33,736 bases of DNA from a virus (IMGVR_UViG_3300046804_004810:1-33736); one strand, 5' to 3'. Shown: positions 22,236 to 31,948, counted from the first letter of the stretch. Numbers and translations: made by a program. Notes: generated by a model not told the origin, from the letters alone.

Positions 22236-22703
22236 ATGGCAGGGATCACAGACGCATTCTTAGTATACAGCTTCATGAAGAGGCTCGTACTACCATTCAA
22301 TAAATGGCCTGCTTACAAAGCCGGGGTTATCGATGAGCACGGGAATGTTCTCAAAACACGCAAAAGTCTGACGCAGCAAGAGCTTCGTAGTTGGGGCCGT
22401 TATGATATCATGATCGCCAACCTGAAAAAGCTGATTGCTAAGATTCCAGGTGGTAGTTCGATGATCGGATCTACAGCAGCTGCGGCATTCTTATTCAAAG
22501 AGTGTATGGATTTAAAAGCTGACGATCAATTAATTCTTGAGTCGAGATTTAATAAATACTTTGAGCAAATATTACTTAGTGAAGACGTAGCTGTAAACAA
22601 CGCAAGTAGCGGAAATGTTGCTGCATTAGACAACAATCCTCCTGCTAAAAAAGCAACTTTACCGATGCTCCGTAGAATAATTAAAAAAGAAGGTAGGAAA
22701 TAA
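22236..22703 (+). CDS. Conserved T4-like phage protein, 155 residues
   Basis: A basic helical protein starting MAGITDAFLVYSFMKRLVLP. The sequence NKWPAYKAGVIDEHGNVLKT followed by LRSWGRYDIMIANLKKLIAK is well conserved, from memory, in T4-like aquatic phages, where it accompanies the 131-residue gene; together they may act in virion assembly. A Gly/Ala-rich segment (IPGGSSMIGSTAAAAFLF) could be a helix hairpin. It starts directly at the preceding stop and ends in TAATG overlap with the next gene. No enzymatic motif is seen. Confidence 0.78.
   Translation: MAGITDAFLVYSFMKRLVLPFNKWPAYKAGVIDEHGNVLKTRKSLTQQELRSWGRYDIMIANLKKLIAKIPGGSSMIGSTAAAAFLFKECMDLKADDQLILESRFNKYFEQILLSEDVAVNNASSGNVAALDNNPPAKKATLPMLRRIIKKEGRK
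22551..22561 (+). promoter_or_regulatory. Possible intragenic late promoter
   Basis: AATAAATACTT inside the 155-residue gene matches 10 of 11 bases of the best late motif. It would give a transcript starting about 140 bases before the gene at 22703. It may be a chance match, since the codons read Asn-Lys-Tyr-Phe. Confidence 0.3.
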
Positions 22704-23275
22704 TGTCATTAACAAAAATCGTCGGCGATATTGTCGGCTCACCTTTAAGTCTTGGAGAACTAAGCGTTACTGGTAACGTGACGTTCAGCAATACACGCAT
22801 TTCAGCGAACGGCGGTTACGGCACTAGCGGTCAAGTATTGACGACTGCAGGTAGCGATGCTAACGTTTATTGGGCAAATGCAGGTGGTCTTGGATTGGGT
22901 AGCCGCATTACTGCTGCTAACACGACATCATCGATTGCTAACGGCGCTTCTGGTAGCATTGATTTGCAAGGATACAAAGGGTATGCTGTTTATAAGGTGC
23001 AAACAAGTGGTGCTGCTTGGGTAAGAATTTACGCAAATGCTTCATCAAGAACTGCAGACGCATCTAGAACAGAGGGTACTGATCCTGGTACATCAGCAGG
23101 CGTTATTGCAGAAGTAATCACAACGGCAGCAAACACTATATCGTTTACGCCAGCAGTGATTGGATTCAATGATGAATCGACACCAACTAACACAATTCCT
23201 GTTGCTGTAATGAATAAGACAGGGACAACCGGTACTGTTACAGTAACAATGACTATTGTTCAACTAGAAACTTAA
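22703..23275 (+). CDS. Virion structural or fibre-like protein, 190 residues
   Basis: A beta-rich, Gly/Thr/Ala/Ser-rich protein beginning MSLTKIVGDIVGSPLSLGEL. The N-terminal GELSVTGNVTFSNTRISANG and the 'tip' motif GYGTSGQVLTTAGSDANVYW occur in phage fibre attachment segments. The second half (about residues 72-190) looks like one beta-sandwich domain. It overlaps the preceding gene by one base (TAATG) and has an AGGTAGG site. It probably forms a small exposed head or tail decoration. The exact role is not determined. Confidence 0.75.
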   Translation: MSLTKIVGDIVGSPLSLGELSVTGNVTFSNTRISANGGYGTSGQVLTTAGSDANVYWANAGGLGLGSRITAANTTSSIANGASGSIDLQGYKGYAVYKVQTSGAAWVRIYANASSRTADASRTEGTDPGTSAGVIAEVITTAANTISFTPAVIGFNDESTPTNTIPVAVMNKTGTTGTVTVTMTIVQLET

Positions 23276-23279
23276 GCCG

Positions 23280-25217
23280 ATGCATAATTTACCTATTGCC
23301 CCACTACCAGCGAATGTCAATATTACAATTGAAGAGTTAGAATCTCTTGGTGCGACTGTAGTGCCGCTACAGGAAGCTGAAGTTGTGCCAACGATTGCGC
23401 AACTAGCTGCAAGTCCAAGCTCGCAAGTCTTGCGTGAATATATTGTATCCGTACATAACTTTGAAGATATTGACAGTTTATATGAAGATATGGAGAGTCC
23501 TGGAGGCTCATTATACATTCCAAATAGACGTGTGGAAGTAGCAGCACGCCGTCCGATAAGCAGAAACACACATTATTGGTTGACGGACATAGAAGCTCTT
23601 ATGCTGCAGAGCGATCCGCGCGTATGCTACGTGGGATTGACACCTGAAGAACGACAGATCGTTAAACATGCATTTGGCTCTGTGTCGTACCAACAACAAA
23701 GTTCAAATTTTAGTAAGGCTGGCAGTAACGACGTATCATTTCGTAACTGGGCGTTACTTAGGAATACTAGAGGATCTCACATACCAGGATGGGGATCTGA
23801 AACCGGTCAAACGCCGCAGCAAACAGGCAATATTACTAGGTATGATACAGGCAAGCACGTCGATGTCGTTATATGTGATGCACAATTTGATCCTTCGCAT
23901 CCAGAATATCAATGGAACTCTGATGGCACTGGTGGCACTCGTGTTGTTCAGTATAACTGGTATCAGCTTGACCCCATTGTAAAGGGTACTACTGCAGGCA
24001 CGTCGTACGTGTATAATACGACGTATGGAGCTCACGGCACTCACGTTGCAGGAATAGCATGTGGAAATAGACACGGTTGGGCCCGTGAAGCCAACATCTA
24101 CAATTTCGATCCGTTAGGCACAAATCCAAACGGAACCACTGCAACTTCTTATATCTTTGATTATTTGCAAGCGTTCCACAAAAACAAAACAATTAACCCT
24201 GCAACGGGGAGACGCAACCCAACAGTTGCTAACCATAGCTGGGGGTATAGTACGTACTTGATGGATGTTAATTACATTGATAGTATCAACCGCTTGGGTA
24301 GCGTTGCCGCTGCTCCTAACGCAAACACGTTGACATATCTCGTGTTTTACGGAGAGCAAGTTGGATTTACTTCAGCATATGCTAATGGATTGGCTTTTAC
24401 ATGCTGGCAATCGGCTACTAGAGACACCTCGACTGATATTTCGATTAATGATTGTACAGCAAACGGCGTAATCAACGTATGTTCTGCAGGAAATTCATAT
24501 GGGATGCAGGATGTGCCAGGCGGCACATACTACAACAACTATATCCGCATGAACGCATCGGCACCAAATCGTGGAACGGAGTTTGGGGGAGCGAATACGA
24601 CATTCTATACTAGACGTGGTACATCTCCAGCCGCAGCGGAAAACGTCATATGTGTTGGTAATTTAGGTACGCAGCAGACGGTTGATAACGGTTCTGGTGT
24701 TCAAATATGGGCCAACGGCGCAAGCTATGTTGGCACGAAAGAAGTTAAATCTGCATCAAGCGAAACTGGTCCTAGAGTTGATATATGGGCTCCGGGAGAA
24801 AACATAATGAGTGCAGCGCCAGGTGGTGCTGGCGTCGCAGATGATCGCAACGGTTCATTCGGAATGCAAATCATGACTGGAACGTCAATGGCAGCTCCTC
24901 AGATCACAGGATATGTTGCCTGTATAGCGAGCCAGTACCCAAATATGACGCCTGCCGAAATGAAAGCTTTCATAAAGACACAGGCATCCGATACACCGCT
25001 CGGAAACACGAATATGTGGGGCGGCACGCCATGGGGCAACCCAACCGGTTATCCATTCGACTGGTTGACTGATGTTAGGGGTGGAACAAACAAAGTATTC
25101 TATCTACAAGACATTAAACCAGACGAAGGTGTTGCTAAGCCTTTGATTAAATACAAAACGCGACCAGCATCAGGCGCAGTATATCCACGTCCTAACAGGA
25201 CACACCGTGTGACGTAA
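23280..25217 (+). CDS. Subtilisin-like serine protease in the fibre operon
   Basis: A 645-residue protein with a complete S8 catalytic triad: D200 (VVICDAQFDPSHPEY), H252 (AHGTHVAG) and S536 (GTSMAAP). Oxyanion N405 lies in CSAGNS. Residues 1-150 form an N-terminal part with a possible cleaved or inhibitory segment; a roughly 70-residue tail follows the catalytic domain. No signal peptide is seen, so it is likely carried on the virion. It could mature fibres or digest host surface proteins. It lies between two structural genes in the same late operon. Confidence 0.9.
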   Translation: MHNLPIAPLPANVNITIEELESLGATVVPLQEAEVVPTIAQLAASPSSQVLREYIVSVHNFEDIDSLYEDMESPGGSLYIPNRRVEVAARRPISRNTHYWLTDIEALMLQSDPRVCYVGLTPEERQIVKHAFGSVSYQQQSSNFSKAGSNDVSFRNWALLRNTRGSHIPGWGSETGQTPQQTGNITRYDTGKHVDVVICDAQFDPSHPEYQWNSDGTGGTRVVQYNWYQLDPIVKGTTAGTSYVYNTTYGAHGTHVAGIACGNRHGWAREANIYNFDPLGTNPNGTTATSYIFDYLQAFHKNKTINPATGRRNPTVANHSWGYSTYLMDVNYIDSINRLGSVAAAPNANTLTYLVFYGEQVGFTSAYANGLAFTCWQSATRDTSTDISINDCTANGVINVCSAGNSYGMQDVPGGTYYNNYIRMNASAPNRGTEFGGANTTFYTRRGTSPAAAENVICVGNLGTQQTVDNGSGVQIWANGASYVGTKEVKSASSETGPRVDIWAPGENIMSAAPGGAGVADDRNGSFGMQIMTGTSMAAPQITGYVACIASQYPNMTPAEMKAFIKTQASDTPLGNTNMWGGTPWGNPTGYPFDWLTDVRGGTNKVFYLQDIKPDEGVAKPLIKYKTRPASGAVYPRPNRTHRVT

Positions 25218-25219
25218 CT

Positions 25220-25591
25220 ATGGCCTTAACTAGACTAAAAGCAAATCTAGTCAAGGCCGGTACCATAACGTCGAATAATATTGCAGACGGTACAATTACT
25301 ACTGCGGATTTGTCGCCTGCAATCACTGGCCAAAGTGTTTATACTCCGATTGATATAGCGTATCTTGACGGGCAAAGCGCTTCCAACGGAGAAATCATTA
25401 CGATAACTGGCAGTGGGTTTGTGCCGGGCATGACAGTATTAGTTGCAAATGAGACAGCGTCTATTACCAGCATATTAGACAGCAACACAATCACTTTTAC
25501 GGCACCTGATTTGGGATCGGGAATGTATATGGGGTACATTATACATCCGGATGGAAGATTTACTGTTTTACCTGGTATTGCATACGCTTGA
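25220..25591 (+). CDS. Small TIG/IPT-domain virion protein
   Basis: A 123-residue protein. The N-terminal segment MALTRLKANLVKAGTITSNN then IADGTITTADL matches the start of the giant adhesin that follows. Residues about 44-123 form one IPT/TIG immunoglobulin-like domain (GEIITITGSGFVPGMTVLVA, SNTITFTAPDLGSGMY). It is thus a stand-alone version of the adhesin's first module. It follows the protease gene by 2 bases. It is probably a structural or adaptor protein. Confidence 0.75.
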   Translation: MALTRLKANLVKAGTITSNNIADGTITTADLSPAITGQSVYTPIDIAYLDGQSASNGEIITITGSGFVPGMTVLVANETASITSILDSNTITFTAPDLGSGMYMGYIIHPDGRFTVLPGIAYA

Positions 25592-25600
25592 TAAATACTT
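25590..25600 (+). promoter_or_regulatory. T4-like late promoter
   Basis: GATAAATACTT overlaps the preceding stop codon and lies 26 bases before the adhesin ATG. It matches the motifs at 1701 and 15630 except for the first base. Confidence 0.65.
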
Positions 25601-25626
25601 CTGAGTAATATTATTAGGATCAAAAC

Positions 25627-28600
25627 ATGGCAATTACACGAGTACCAGGCTCGATGGTTGGTGCAAACACCATCACAGGCAACAACATCTTAGACGGCAC
25701 GATCACGACGAGCGATATCGCTGCTGGGATATCTTTTGGTCCTGCAATCACTTCAATTACTTACCCTGACGATGATACAGCTGCGGATACAGCTGGTGGC
25801 CAAACAATTATAATCACCGGTCGTAATTTTCTCACAGGCGCGTACGTTGTAGTTGATGGTGCTCAAGTCGGATCGGTATCGCTTGCTAATAGCACTTCTC
25901 TTTCATTTACAGCTCCAGCAAAAGCTACTGGCAGCTATGTGTTGTTTGTTGTCAACACAGACGGCTCTGCTGCTATTCTTGTTCCTGGTATTCAATACTC
26001 TGGTACACCAACATACACAACAGCTGCTGGCTCGTTACTCAATGTATACGAGTTAAATGCAGTATCGACATCTGTATCAGCAACTGGCGATACACCGTTA
26101 ACATATAGTATTGCATCGGGCACGTTGCCAGCTGGGGTCACTTTATCATCTTCCGGAACGCTATCTGGTACTGCTCCAGCAGATACAGGATCAACAACAT
26201 ATTCTTTTGTCGTTCAAGTGAAGGACGCACAAAACCAAACGACAAATAGAACTTTCAGTATTACTGTCAACACCGATATGGTAACGTGGGTCAACCCAGC
26301 GAATAATATTACATGGACAACAGGCCAATTGCTTGCTAACACGTTTGCGTTAGACGCGGGTGCTAATAGTGCTGCCGGACGAGCTATCACATATACTGCC
26401 AATACTTTACCTGACGGTTTAACGTTGAGTGGAAACACAATCAGTGGTACACCAACAACTGTAGCTAACACTACAACGTTGATTACAGCTACAACAGCAA
26501 CGACCGGTAGAACAGCAACACGTACAATTAACTGGGTTGTTGAACTTGGATCTGATCTATATTGGAAACAAAACTCCTTTGTAATTGATAACGTACCAGC
26601 AATACCGCCATATTACAACGACGCTAGCAACACTGCTAGTGGTACACCTCTGTTGCCGGCTGGTAATAACGTTGTAAGTAAATTCAATCCATACACTCCA
26701 GGATATTACAGTGGTTACTTCGACGGTACCGGTGACTATCTAACTTTCGGTGCAAACCAAGCTAACCTAGCATTTGGTGCTGGCGACTTCACGTTTGAAT
26801 TCTGGTTCAATGCTACTTCAATGCCGGCTGGTGAAATGGATATCTTCGAAGCTCAAACGACAGGAACGTTCAGGATATTAAAACGCGCCACTAGTTCTGG
26901 TTTGAGTTATGATTGGTACGGAGGTACCTCCCAACTAATCATGGCTGATGCAAGTATCACTCTCAACACTTGGCACCATGTGGCAGTTTCAAGAACGTCT
27001 GGAACGATAAACGCTTATTACGATGGCGTTAGAGTATTGAACGTAGCGGACGCTAATACAGGCGTCACACCGACTGCCAACTACGGCGTTGGTGGTAGAG
27101 CCTCTGGCGCAAACTACTTTACTGGTTATATCAGTAACATGAGATTCGTCAAAGGTACTGGCTTGTATACTGGTACATCGATCACTGTACCTACCGCACC
27201 ATTGACAGCTATCACGAACACACAACTATTGTTATGCAACAGTCCGTGGTTTAGAGATATCAGTACAAACAACTTCACTGTAACGCGAAATGGTGATACA
27301 GCTGTAGCTCCTAATCATCCATTCCAAATTAATGATGCTTACGACAGCTATGGCAGTGTGTATTTTGATGGTACCGATGACGTTATTGCTGGGTCAACAC
27401 CGAGCCTTGTTGCTAACTTTACTATTGAGTGTTGGATATACCCAACAACAAACTCAACGCAGGTAACATTCCTTTCGTTTAACTCTGGCTCATTCACTGG
27501 TATCAATATATGGCGAAACACGTCTAACCAATTAGTTGTTGATGATGGTACGAACGCTCAGACGGCGTTCTCTGCAAACACAATACTATACAACACTTGG
27601 AACCATATCGCAGTGGTTCGTAGCAGTACGACAACGACCGGATACATTAATGGTGTGGCTGTTGGAACAAACTCGTTTACACCATCAGCAACAGCAAACG
27701 TTCAGATAGGTAACTATAACGGCACGACAAAGTACTGGTTCACAGGATACATTTCTAACATACGTGTTGTTCCTGGCGTCACTGTGTACACAGGAAACTT
27801 TACTCCAAACACAAGCACACCATTAACTGCAGTATCGAATACGAGCTTGTTAACTTTACAATATGCTGGAACGATGAACGGCGTTGCAACAGATGCAACG
27901 AGAAGAGCTCGACTAATAAGGAACGGCAACACAACTATAACGACAATGAGTCCTTATGGTAAATCGTTCTGTTACTATTTTGACGGCGACGATTACATAC
28001 AGACGCCAGCCAGTTCGTTACTCACACTCACCGGTAATGGTACTGTCATACCACTAACATCTAACCTTGCAATCGATGCGTGGATATTCCAGACGCAGCG
28101 TCATACGAACGCGACTCTGCCGGTATTGATTGGAGACATGAATAACGCTGGCACGACAAACTACTTCTCGTTCGGACCAAGCAGTACTGGATACCTACAA
28201 GTTTATTGGTATGATGGAGCAGGTAAACTTGCAACTGGCAACACATTAATACCGCTTAACACATGGACACATATAGCGTTCCAAAAAGAAGGAACTGCTA
28301 TACGTTTGTATGTGAACGGAACATTACAAACACTGACAGGAACAACAACTTGGACAGCAACGAGCGGTACTGTTGGTTACTTCAATATTGGTTCTTATGG
28401 TGGCGGCGCTGCTACAGGCTTCTACGGCCAAGTCAGTGATATACGTGTAACGAACGGTCTTGTATACTCAAACGCGTCGTTTACCGCTATCAGGACACCA
28501 CTCACGCCGATAGCAAACTCCACAGCAACGACGACGTTAATGGTCGGTAATACACCAAACCATCGGGATACGTCGCCGATGAACCATACGTTGACAATTG

Positions 28601-31206
28601 GCGGCAACTCTTCTATTTCATCTCCAGGTCCGTACACAAATTATACTCAAACGCCTAACAGTTATAGTGTTAACTTCTCAGCTACTGGCACGTATCTTTC
28701 AGGCACAAACGCATCATTCAATATCAGTGCTACGGCCACTGTGTACGCCTTTGAGTGCTGGGTGTTCCCTATAACATCAGGGTACTTCTTTGCAATTGGT
28801 TCTGGTAGTGCATACGGCAACTCGCTGACGGTTGATTGGGGACTTGGCACCGCTAATAAGTTTAGAGTGATGCAAGGAAACGGATCATCCCAATTCGTTA
28901 ATTTTTCAACCACTGGAACTTATCTCCCAGGCCGTTGGTACCATGTTGCTGTAAGTAAAGATAGCAGTGGTGTTCGTAGGTTGTTTATCGATGGAGTGTT
29001 AGATGGTACAGCGACGGACACAACTACAGTAGCAGCTACTGGCACACAGTGGGTAATCAACGGAGCGTATGATAATAACGGTCTTGGTAACAATGGTGGT
29101 AGAATGACGGTGTCGAATGCTCGATTCGTTCTCGGCGAAGCATTGTACACTGCAAACTTTACTCCATCTACTACAGCACTGGCAGTGACAGCAAACACAA
29201 AACTGCTCACCTGCGCATCAACACAATTGATCGATGTCAGCAACACCGTTTCGACATTAACAGTTGCGGGCCGTCCTCGTGTAATGCCTTCAAGTCCGTT
29301 TGGTTTTACAACGAACGGACCGTTCAACTATTCTGCAAACGTAATAGGTGCGTCAATATATTTTGATGGTAGCGGTGATTACTATCAAACGCCTAACACT
29401 ACAGACTATGCAGTAACGACGCAAGACTTTACTGCAGAAGCGTGGATATATCAATTTGGACAAGTCGGTGGCGCAGCACAGAAGCAAGGATTGTTCCGTA
29501 ATTATTGGGCCAACAACACTAGCTGCTGGTACTGGTCAGCTGGAAACGCTGGATACACAGGATCGACTAACTTCTCTGCTGCTCAGCAAAACGACGGTGG
29601 TAACCAAGAAGCGTATGGAGCAACATTTGGTGCTTCGAGCGGCGGAATGTATAGATGGATACATTGTGCGTTAACGCGAAGCGGTGGTTTATATAAGATG
29701 TATTACGACGGTGTGCTGGTAGCTAACACCAATACAACATATGCCTCGACTGTCGATTTAAATGCTGCGGCGCTATCCACTTATCTGCGGATAGGTGATG
29801 GATTCTTCGGATACCAATGCGATCATCGTTTGACGATAGGTAAGGTGGTGTATACTACAGATTTCCTTCCTCCAGTAGCTCCGCTTAGAAACGAATCTAA
29901 CACTCAAATCACTAGAGCGGTCACATTCTTGTCCGATCCTATGGCGCAGGTGATACACGACAAGACTCAAAACCCAGGACAGATTGAAACGTTTGGTGTC
30001 ACAAAGCTCGTACAAAACACAAGTCCATATTATGATGGCACTAGCTGTTATTTCGACGGCACTGGCGACTACATTTCTGTCACTGCAAATACGAGTCTGG
30101 TATTTGGTACAAGTGATTTTACCATCGAAGCGTGGGTCAAGATTCCTTCTCTTGCTGCTGATACGCCATACCTAACGAGCCATCAAACTGGTGGTATGAT
30201 GCAGCTGAAAGTCCTCACAACAGGTCGACTATTCATGGGATGGAACGTTACAGGAACGACGGCGTATGTTAACACTACAGCAACAAGCACGACAATAACT
30301 GCTAACACATGGACACATCTTGCAGTCGTTAGAAACGGTGCAACAATGACAATGTACGTTAACGGCACTGCCGATGCAACAACATATGCTATTGGTGCTG
30401 CCACGAGCATACAGTCGTATAACGGAGCAAAGCCGTGGTATGTTATGGCGGGCTCCGATATTAGCACGTATGGTACTGGTTGGGTATCGAACGTGCGTGT
30501 AGTAAAGCGTGCTCTTTATACAGCTAACTTTACTCCTTCAACTGTCCCTCTCACAGCCGTTGCAAATACGGAATTGCTTGTCTGCCATACATATCGTATT
30601 GTCGACGGCTCTGGTTTGAGGACAATAACAAGAAACGGTGACGTGTCGGTTCGTGCAAACGAGCAACCATTCGCTAACGCTAACGTTGTTGCAAGACGTA
30701 GTATACAGTTCAACGGTAGTACTGATTATGTTGTTGTTGGCAGCAGTAACACAAACATGACTGCAATGAATAGACAGACGGCGTTTGGTACAGGAGACTT
30801 CACTATTGAATTCTGGGTGTATCCACAATCGACGTCTCGGTTAGATTTATATGACCATAACCTTGTTGGTACTCGTTTATTAATATACTGGGATGGTACT
30901 AGCAACTTGATATATTACGCTGGTGCCGCTGCAGCAATTAACGGAGGAACGCTACCGCAGCAACAATGGACTCATGTAGCTGTTGCTCGAAGTAGTGGTA
31001 GTACAAAGATGTTTATGAACGGCGTGCAAGTTGGTAGCACATATGCGGACACGAACAACTACAGCGCAGCTCCTGTTACAATGGGTAAGGATAGCGGCGG
31101 CACAACATACGTTACTGGATTCATGTCTGATATAAGAGTGACAAAAGGATATGCTCGGTACACGACTACATTTACTCCTCCTATTAAACCTTCTCTTCCG
31201 CTATAA
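25627..31206 (+). CDS. Giant multidomain adhesin (TIG, Ig-like, seven LamG repeats)
   Basis: A 1859-residue protein, by far the largest in the window. Residues about 1-35 share the attachment start of the TIG protein; about 40-125 are a TIG domain. About 130-305 are two putative cadherin/Ig-like domains (PLTYSIASGTLPAGVTLSSS; ITYTANTLPDGLTLSGNTIS). Seven concanavalin/LamG-type repeats follow, starting near residues 360, 575, 780, 1010, 1240, 1470 and 1690. Each has YFDGTGDY, F-T-x-E-x-W, W-x-H-x-A and YISNIRVVKG-like strands. Such jelly-roll domains bind sugars, so this is a host-surface adhesin candidate. No signal peptide or transmembrane segment. AGGA precedes the ATG. Confidence 0.9.
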   Translation: MAITRVPGSMVGANTITGNNILDGTITTSDIAAGISFGPAITSITYPDDDTAADTAGGQTIIITGRNFLTGAYVVVDGAQVGSVSLANSTSLSFTAPAKATGSYVLFVVNTDGSAAILVPGIQYSGTPTYTTAAGSLLNVYELNAVSTSVSATGDTPLTYSIASGTLPAGVTLSSSGTLSGTAPADTGSTTYSFVVQVKDAQNQTTNRTFSITVNTDMVTWVNPANNITWTTGQLLANTFALDAGANSAAGRAITYTANTLPDGLTLSGNTISGTPTTVANTTTLITATTATTGRTATRTINWVVELGSDLYWKQNSFVIDNVPAIPPYYNDASNTASGTPLLPAGNNVVSKFNPYTPGYYSGYFDGTGDYLTFGANQANLAFGAGDFTFEFWFNATSMPAGEMDIFEAQTTGTFRILKRATSSGLSYDWYGGTSQLIMADASITLNTWHHVAVSRTSGTINAYYDGVRVLNVADANTGVTPTANYGVGGRASGANYFTGYISNMRFVKGTGLYTGTSITVPTAPLTAITNTQLLLCNSPWFRDISTNNFTVTRNGDTAVAPNHPFQINDAYDSYGSVYFDGTDDVIAGSTPSLVANFTIECWIYPTTNSTQVTFLSFNSGSFTGINIWRNTSNQLVVDDGTNAQTAFSANTILYNTWNHIAVVRSSTTTTGYINGVAVGTNSFTPSATANVQIGNYNGTTKYWFTGYISNIRVVPGVTVYTGNFTPNTSTPLTAVSNTSLLTLQYAGTMNGVATDATRRARLIRNGNTTITTMSPYGKSFCYYFDGDDYIQTPASSLLTLTGNGTVIPLTSNLAIDAWIFQTQRHTNATLPVLIGDMNNAGTTNYFSFGPSSTGYLQVYWYDGAGKLATGNTLIPLNTWTHIAFQKEGTAIRLYVNGTLQTLTGTTTWTATSGTVGYFNIGSYGGGAATGFYGQVSDIRVTNGLVYSNASFTAIRTPLTPIANSTATTTLMVGNTPNHRDTSPMNHTLTIGGNSSISSPGPYTNYTQTPNSYSVNFSATGTYLSGTNASFNISATATVYAFECWVFPITSGYFFAIGSGSAYGNSLTVDWGLGTANKFRVMQGNGSSQFVNFSTTGTYLPGRWYHVAVSKDSSGVRRLFIDGVLDGTATDTTTVAATGTQWVINGAYDNNGLGNNGGRMTVSNARFVLGEALYTANFTPSTTALAVTANTKLLTCASTQLIDVSNTVSTLTVAGRPRVMPSSPFGFTTNGPFNYSANVIGASIYFDGSGDYYQTPNTTDYAVTTQDFTAEAWIYQFGQVGGAAQKQGLFRNYWANNTSCWYWSAGNAGYTGSTNFSAAQQNDGGNQEAYGATFGASSGGMYRWIHCALTRSGGLYKMYYDGVLVANTNTTYASTVDLNAAALSTYLRIGDGFFGYQCDHRLTIGKVVYTTDFLPPVAPLRNESNTQITRAVTFLSDPMAQVIHDKTQNPGQIETFGVTKLVQNTSPYYDGTSCYFDGTGDYISVTANTSLVFGTSDFTIEAWVKIPSLAADTPYLTSHQTGGMMQLKVLTTGRLFMGWNVTGTTAYVNTTATSTTITANTWTHLAVVRNGATMTMYVNGTADATTYAIGAATSIQSYNGAKPWYVMAGSDISTYGTGWVSNVRVVKRALYTANFTPSTVPLTAVANTELLVCHTYRIVDGSGLRTITRNGDVSVRANEQPFANANVVARRSIQFNGSTDYVVVGSSNTNMTAMNRQTAFGTGDFTIEFWVYPQSTSRLDLYDHNLVGTRLLIYWDGTSNLIYYAGAAAAINGGTLPQQQWTHVAVARSSGSTKMFMNGVQVGSTYADTNNYSAAPVTMGKDSGGTTYVTGFMSDIRVTKGYARYTTTFTPPIKPSLPL
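26704..31190 (+). repeat. Seven tandem LamG-type domain repeats (coding)
   Basis: Seven diverged copies of about 205-230 residues (roughly 620-690 bases) each, recognised by YFDG...DY, E-(F/A/C)-W-(I/V/F), T-W-x-H-(V/I/L)-A and SN(I/M/V)RVVKG...YT. DNA identity is low between copies, pointing to old duplications. Confidence 0.8.
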
Positions 31207-31214
31207 GGACGACT

Positions 31215-31667
31215 ATGTGGATAATTAATTTTTTACCTGATTGGTTTTTTTATTTTATCTTGCTTGCAGGAATATTTGGATTAGCGGCAACTTATTTTAT
31301 TCGATTCATTCCAATTCCTGCTGTGTACATCTACAAGACTCCAATACAGTTAGTGGCTGTCGCAGCGATTGTACTGGGCACATTCATGTCTGGTGCAATA
31401 CACAACGAGCAAGTTTGGATTGAACGTGTAAAAGAATTGGAGGAAAAGATTGCGGCTGCGGAAGTTGCATCGAAGCAAGAGAATGTAAAGATCGTTGAAA
31501 AGGTTGTTAAGAAAACTGAATATATCACCAGACGTGGTCAAGACATCGTTCAATACGTCGACCGCGAGGTTGTCAAGTATGATGAAAAGTTTCAGCCAGG
31601 CGGTATTTGTGAAATACCAAAAGAGTTCATAAAAGCTCATAACGACGCTGCGGAGTTGCCAAAATGA
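31215..31667 (+). CDS. Inner-membrane spanin (Rz-like)
   Basis: A 150-residue protein with two hydrophobic segments (about residues 8-30 and 42-62), then a charged coiled coil (VKELEEKIAAAEVASKQENV) and a short periplasmic end. Classic i-spanins have one span; here two are seen. The next gene encodes a lipoprotein that overlaps it by four bases, the arrangement of Rz/Rz1 pairs. i-Spanins link the inner membrane to an outer-membrane lipoprotein and fuse the membranes at lysis. No endolysin or holin is visible in the window. Confidence 0.75.
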   Translation: MWIINFLPDWFFYFILLAGIFGLAATYFIRFIPIPAVYIYKTPIQLVAVAAIVLGTFMSGAIHNEQVWIERVKELEEKIAAAEVASKQENVKIVEKVVKKTEYITRRGQDIVQYVDREVVKYDEKFQPGGICEIPKEFIKAHNDAAELPK

Positions 31668-31948
31668 ATAATTATAAAATTTATCACAAGTTATTGGCGT
31701 TACTGTCTGTTGTAGTGATGGGCGGATGTTCTACTACTGTTCCAGTGACTGCTAAATTTCCTGACGTGCCTGAAAGATTGCTTGTCAGATGTCCCCAGTT
31801 ACAAAAACTAAATGATGACGCTAAGTTAAGCGAGGTATCGAAGACTGTAACTATCAATTATACTACATATTATGAGTGTGCAGTTAAACATGATGGTTTC
31901 GTCGAATGGTATCAAATACAGAAAAACATCTTTAATGGAGTTAAATAA
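31664..31948 (+). CDS. Outer-membrane spanin lipoprotein (Rz1-like)
   Basis: A 94-residue protein with a lipoprotein signal: a positively charged start, hydrophobic LLALLSVVVMG, and the lipobox-like M-G-G-C22 followed by S. Cys22 would be lipidated and anchored in the outer membrane. The mature part contains two further cysteines (RCPQL and YECAVK). It overlaps the i-spanin gene by four bases (ATGA). It is longer than lambda Rz1 (60). This pair is the best evidence for a Gram-negative host. Confidence 0.78.
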   Translation: MNNYKIYHKLLALLSVVVMGGCSTTVPVTAKFPDVPERLLVRCPQLQKLNDDAKLSEVSKTVTINYTTYYECAVKHDGFVEWYQIQKNIFNGVK

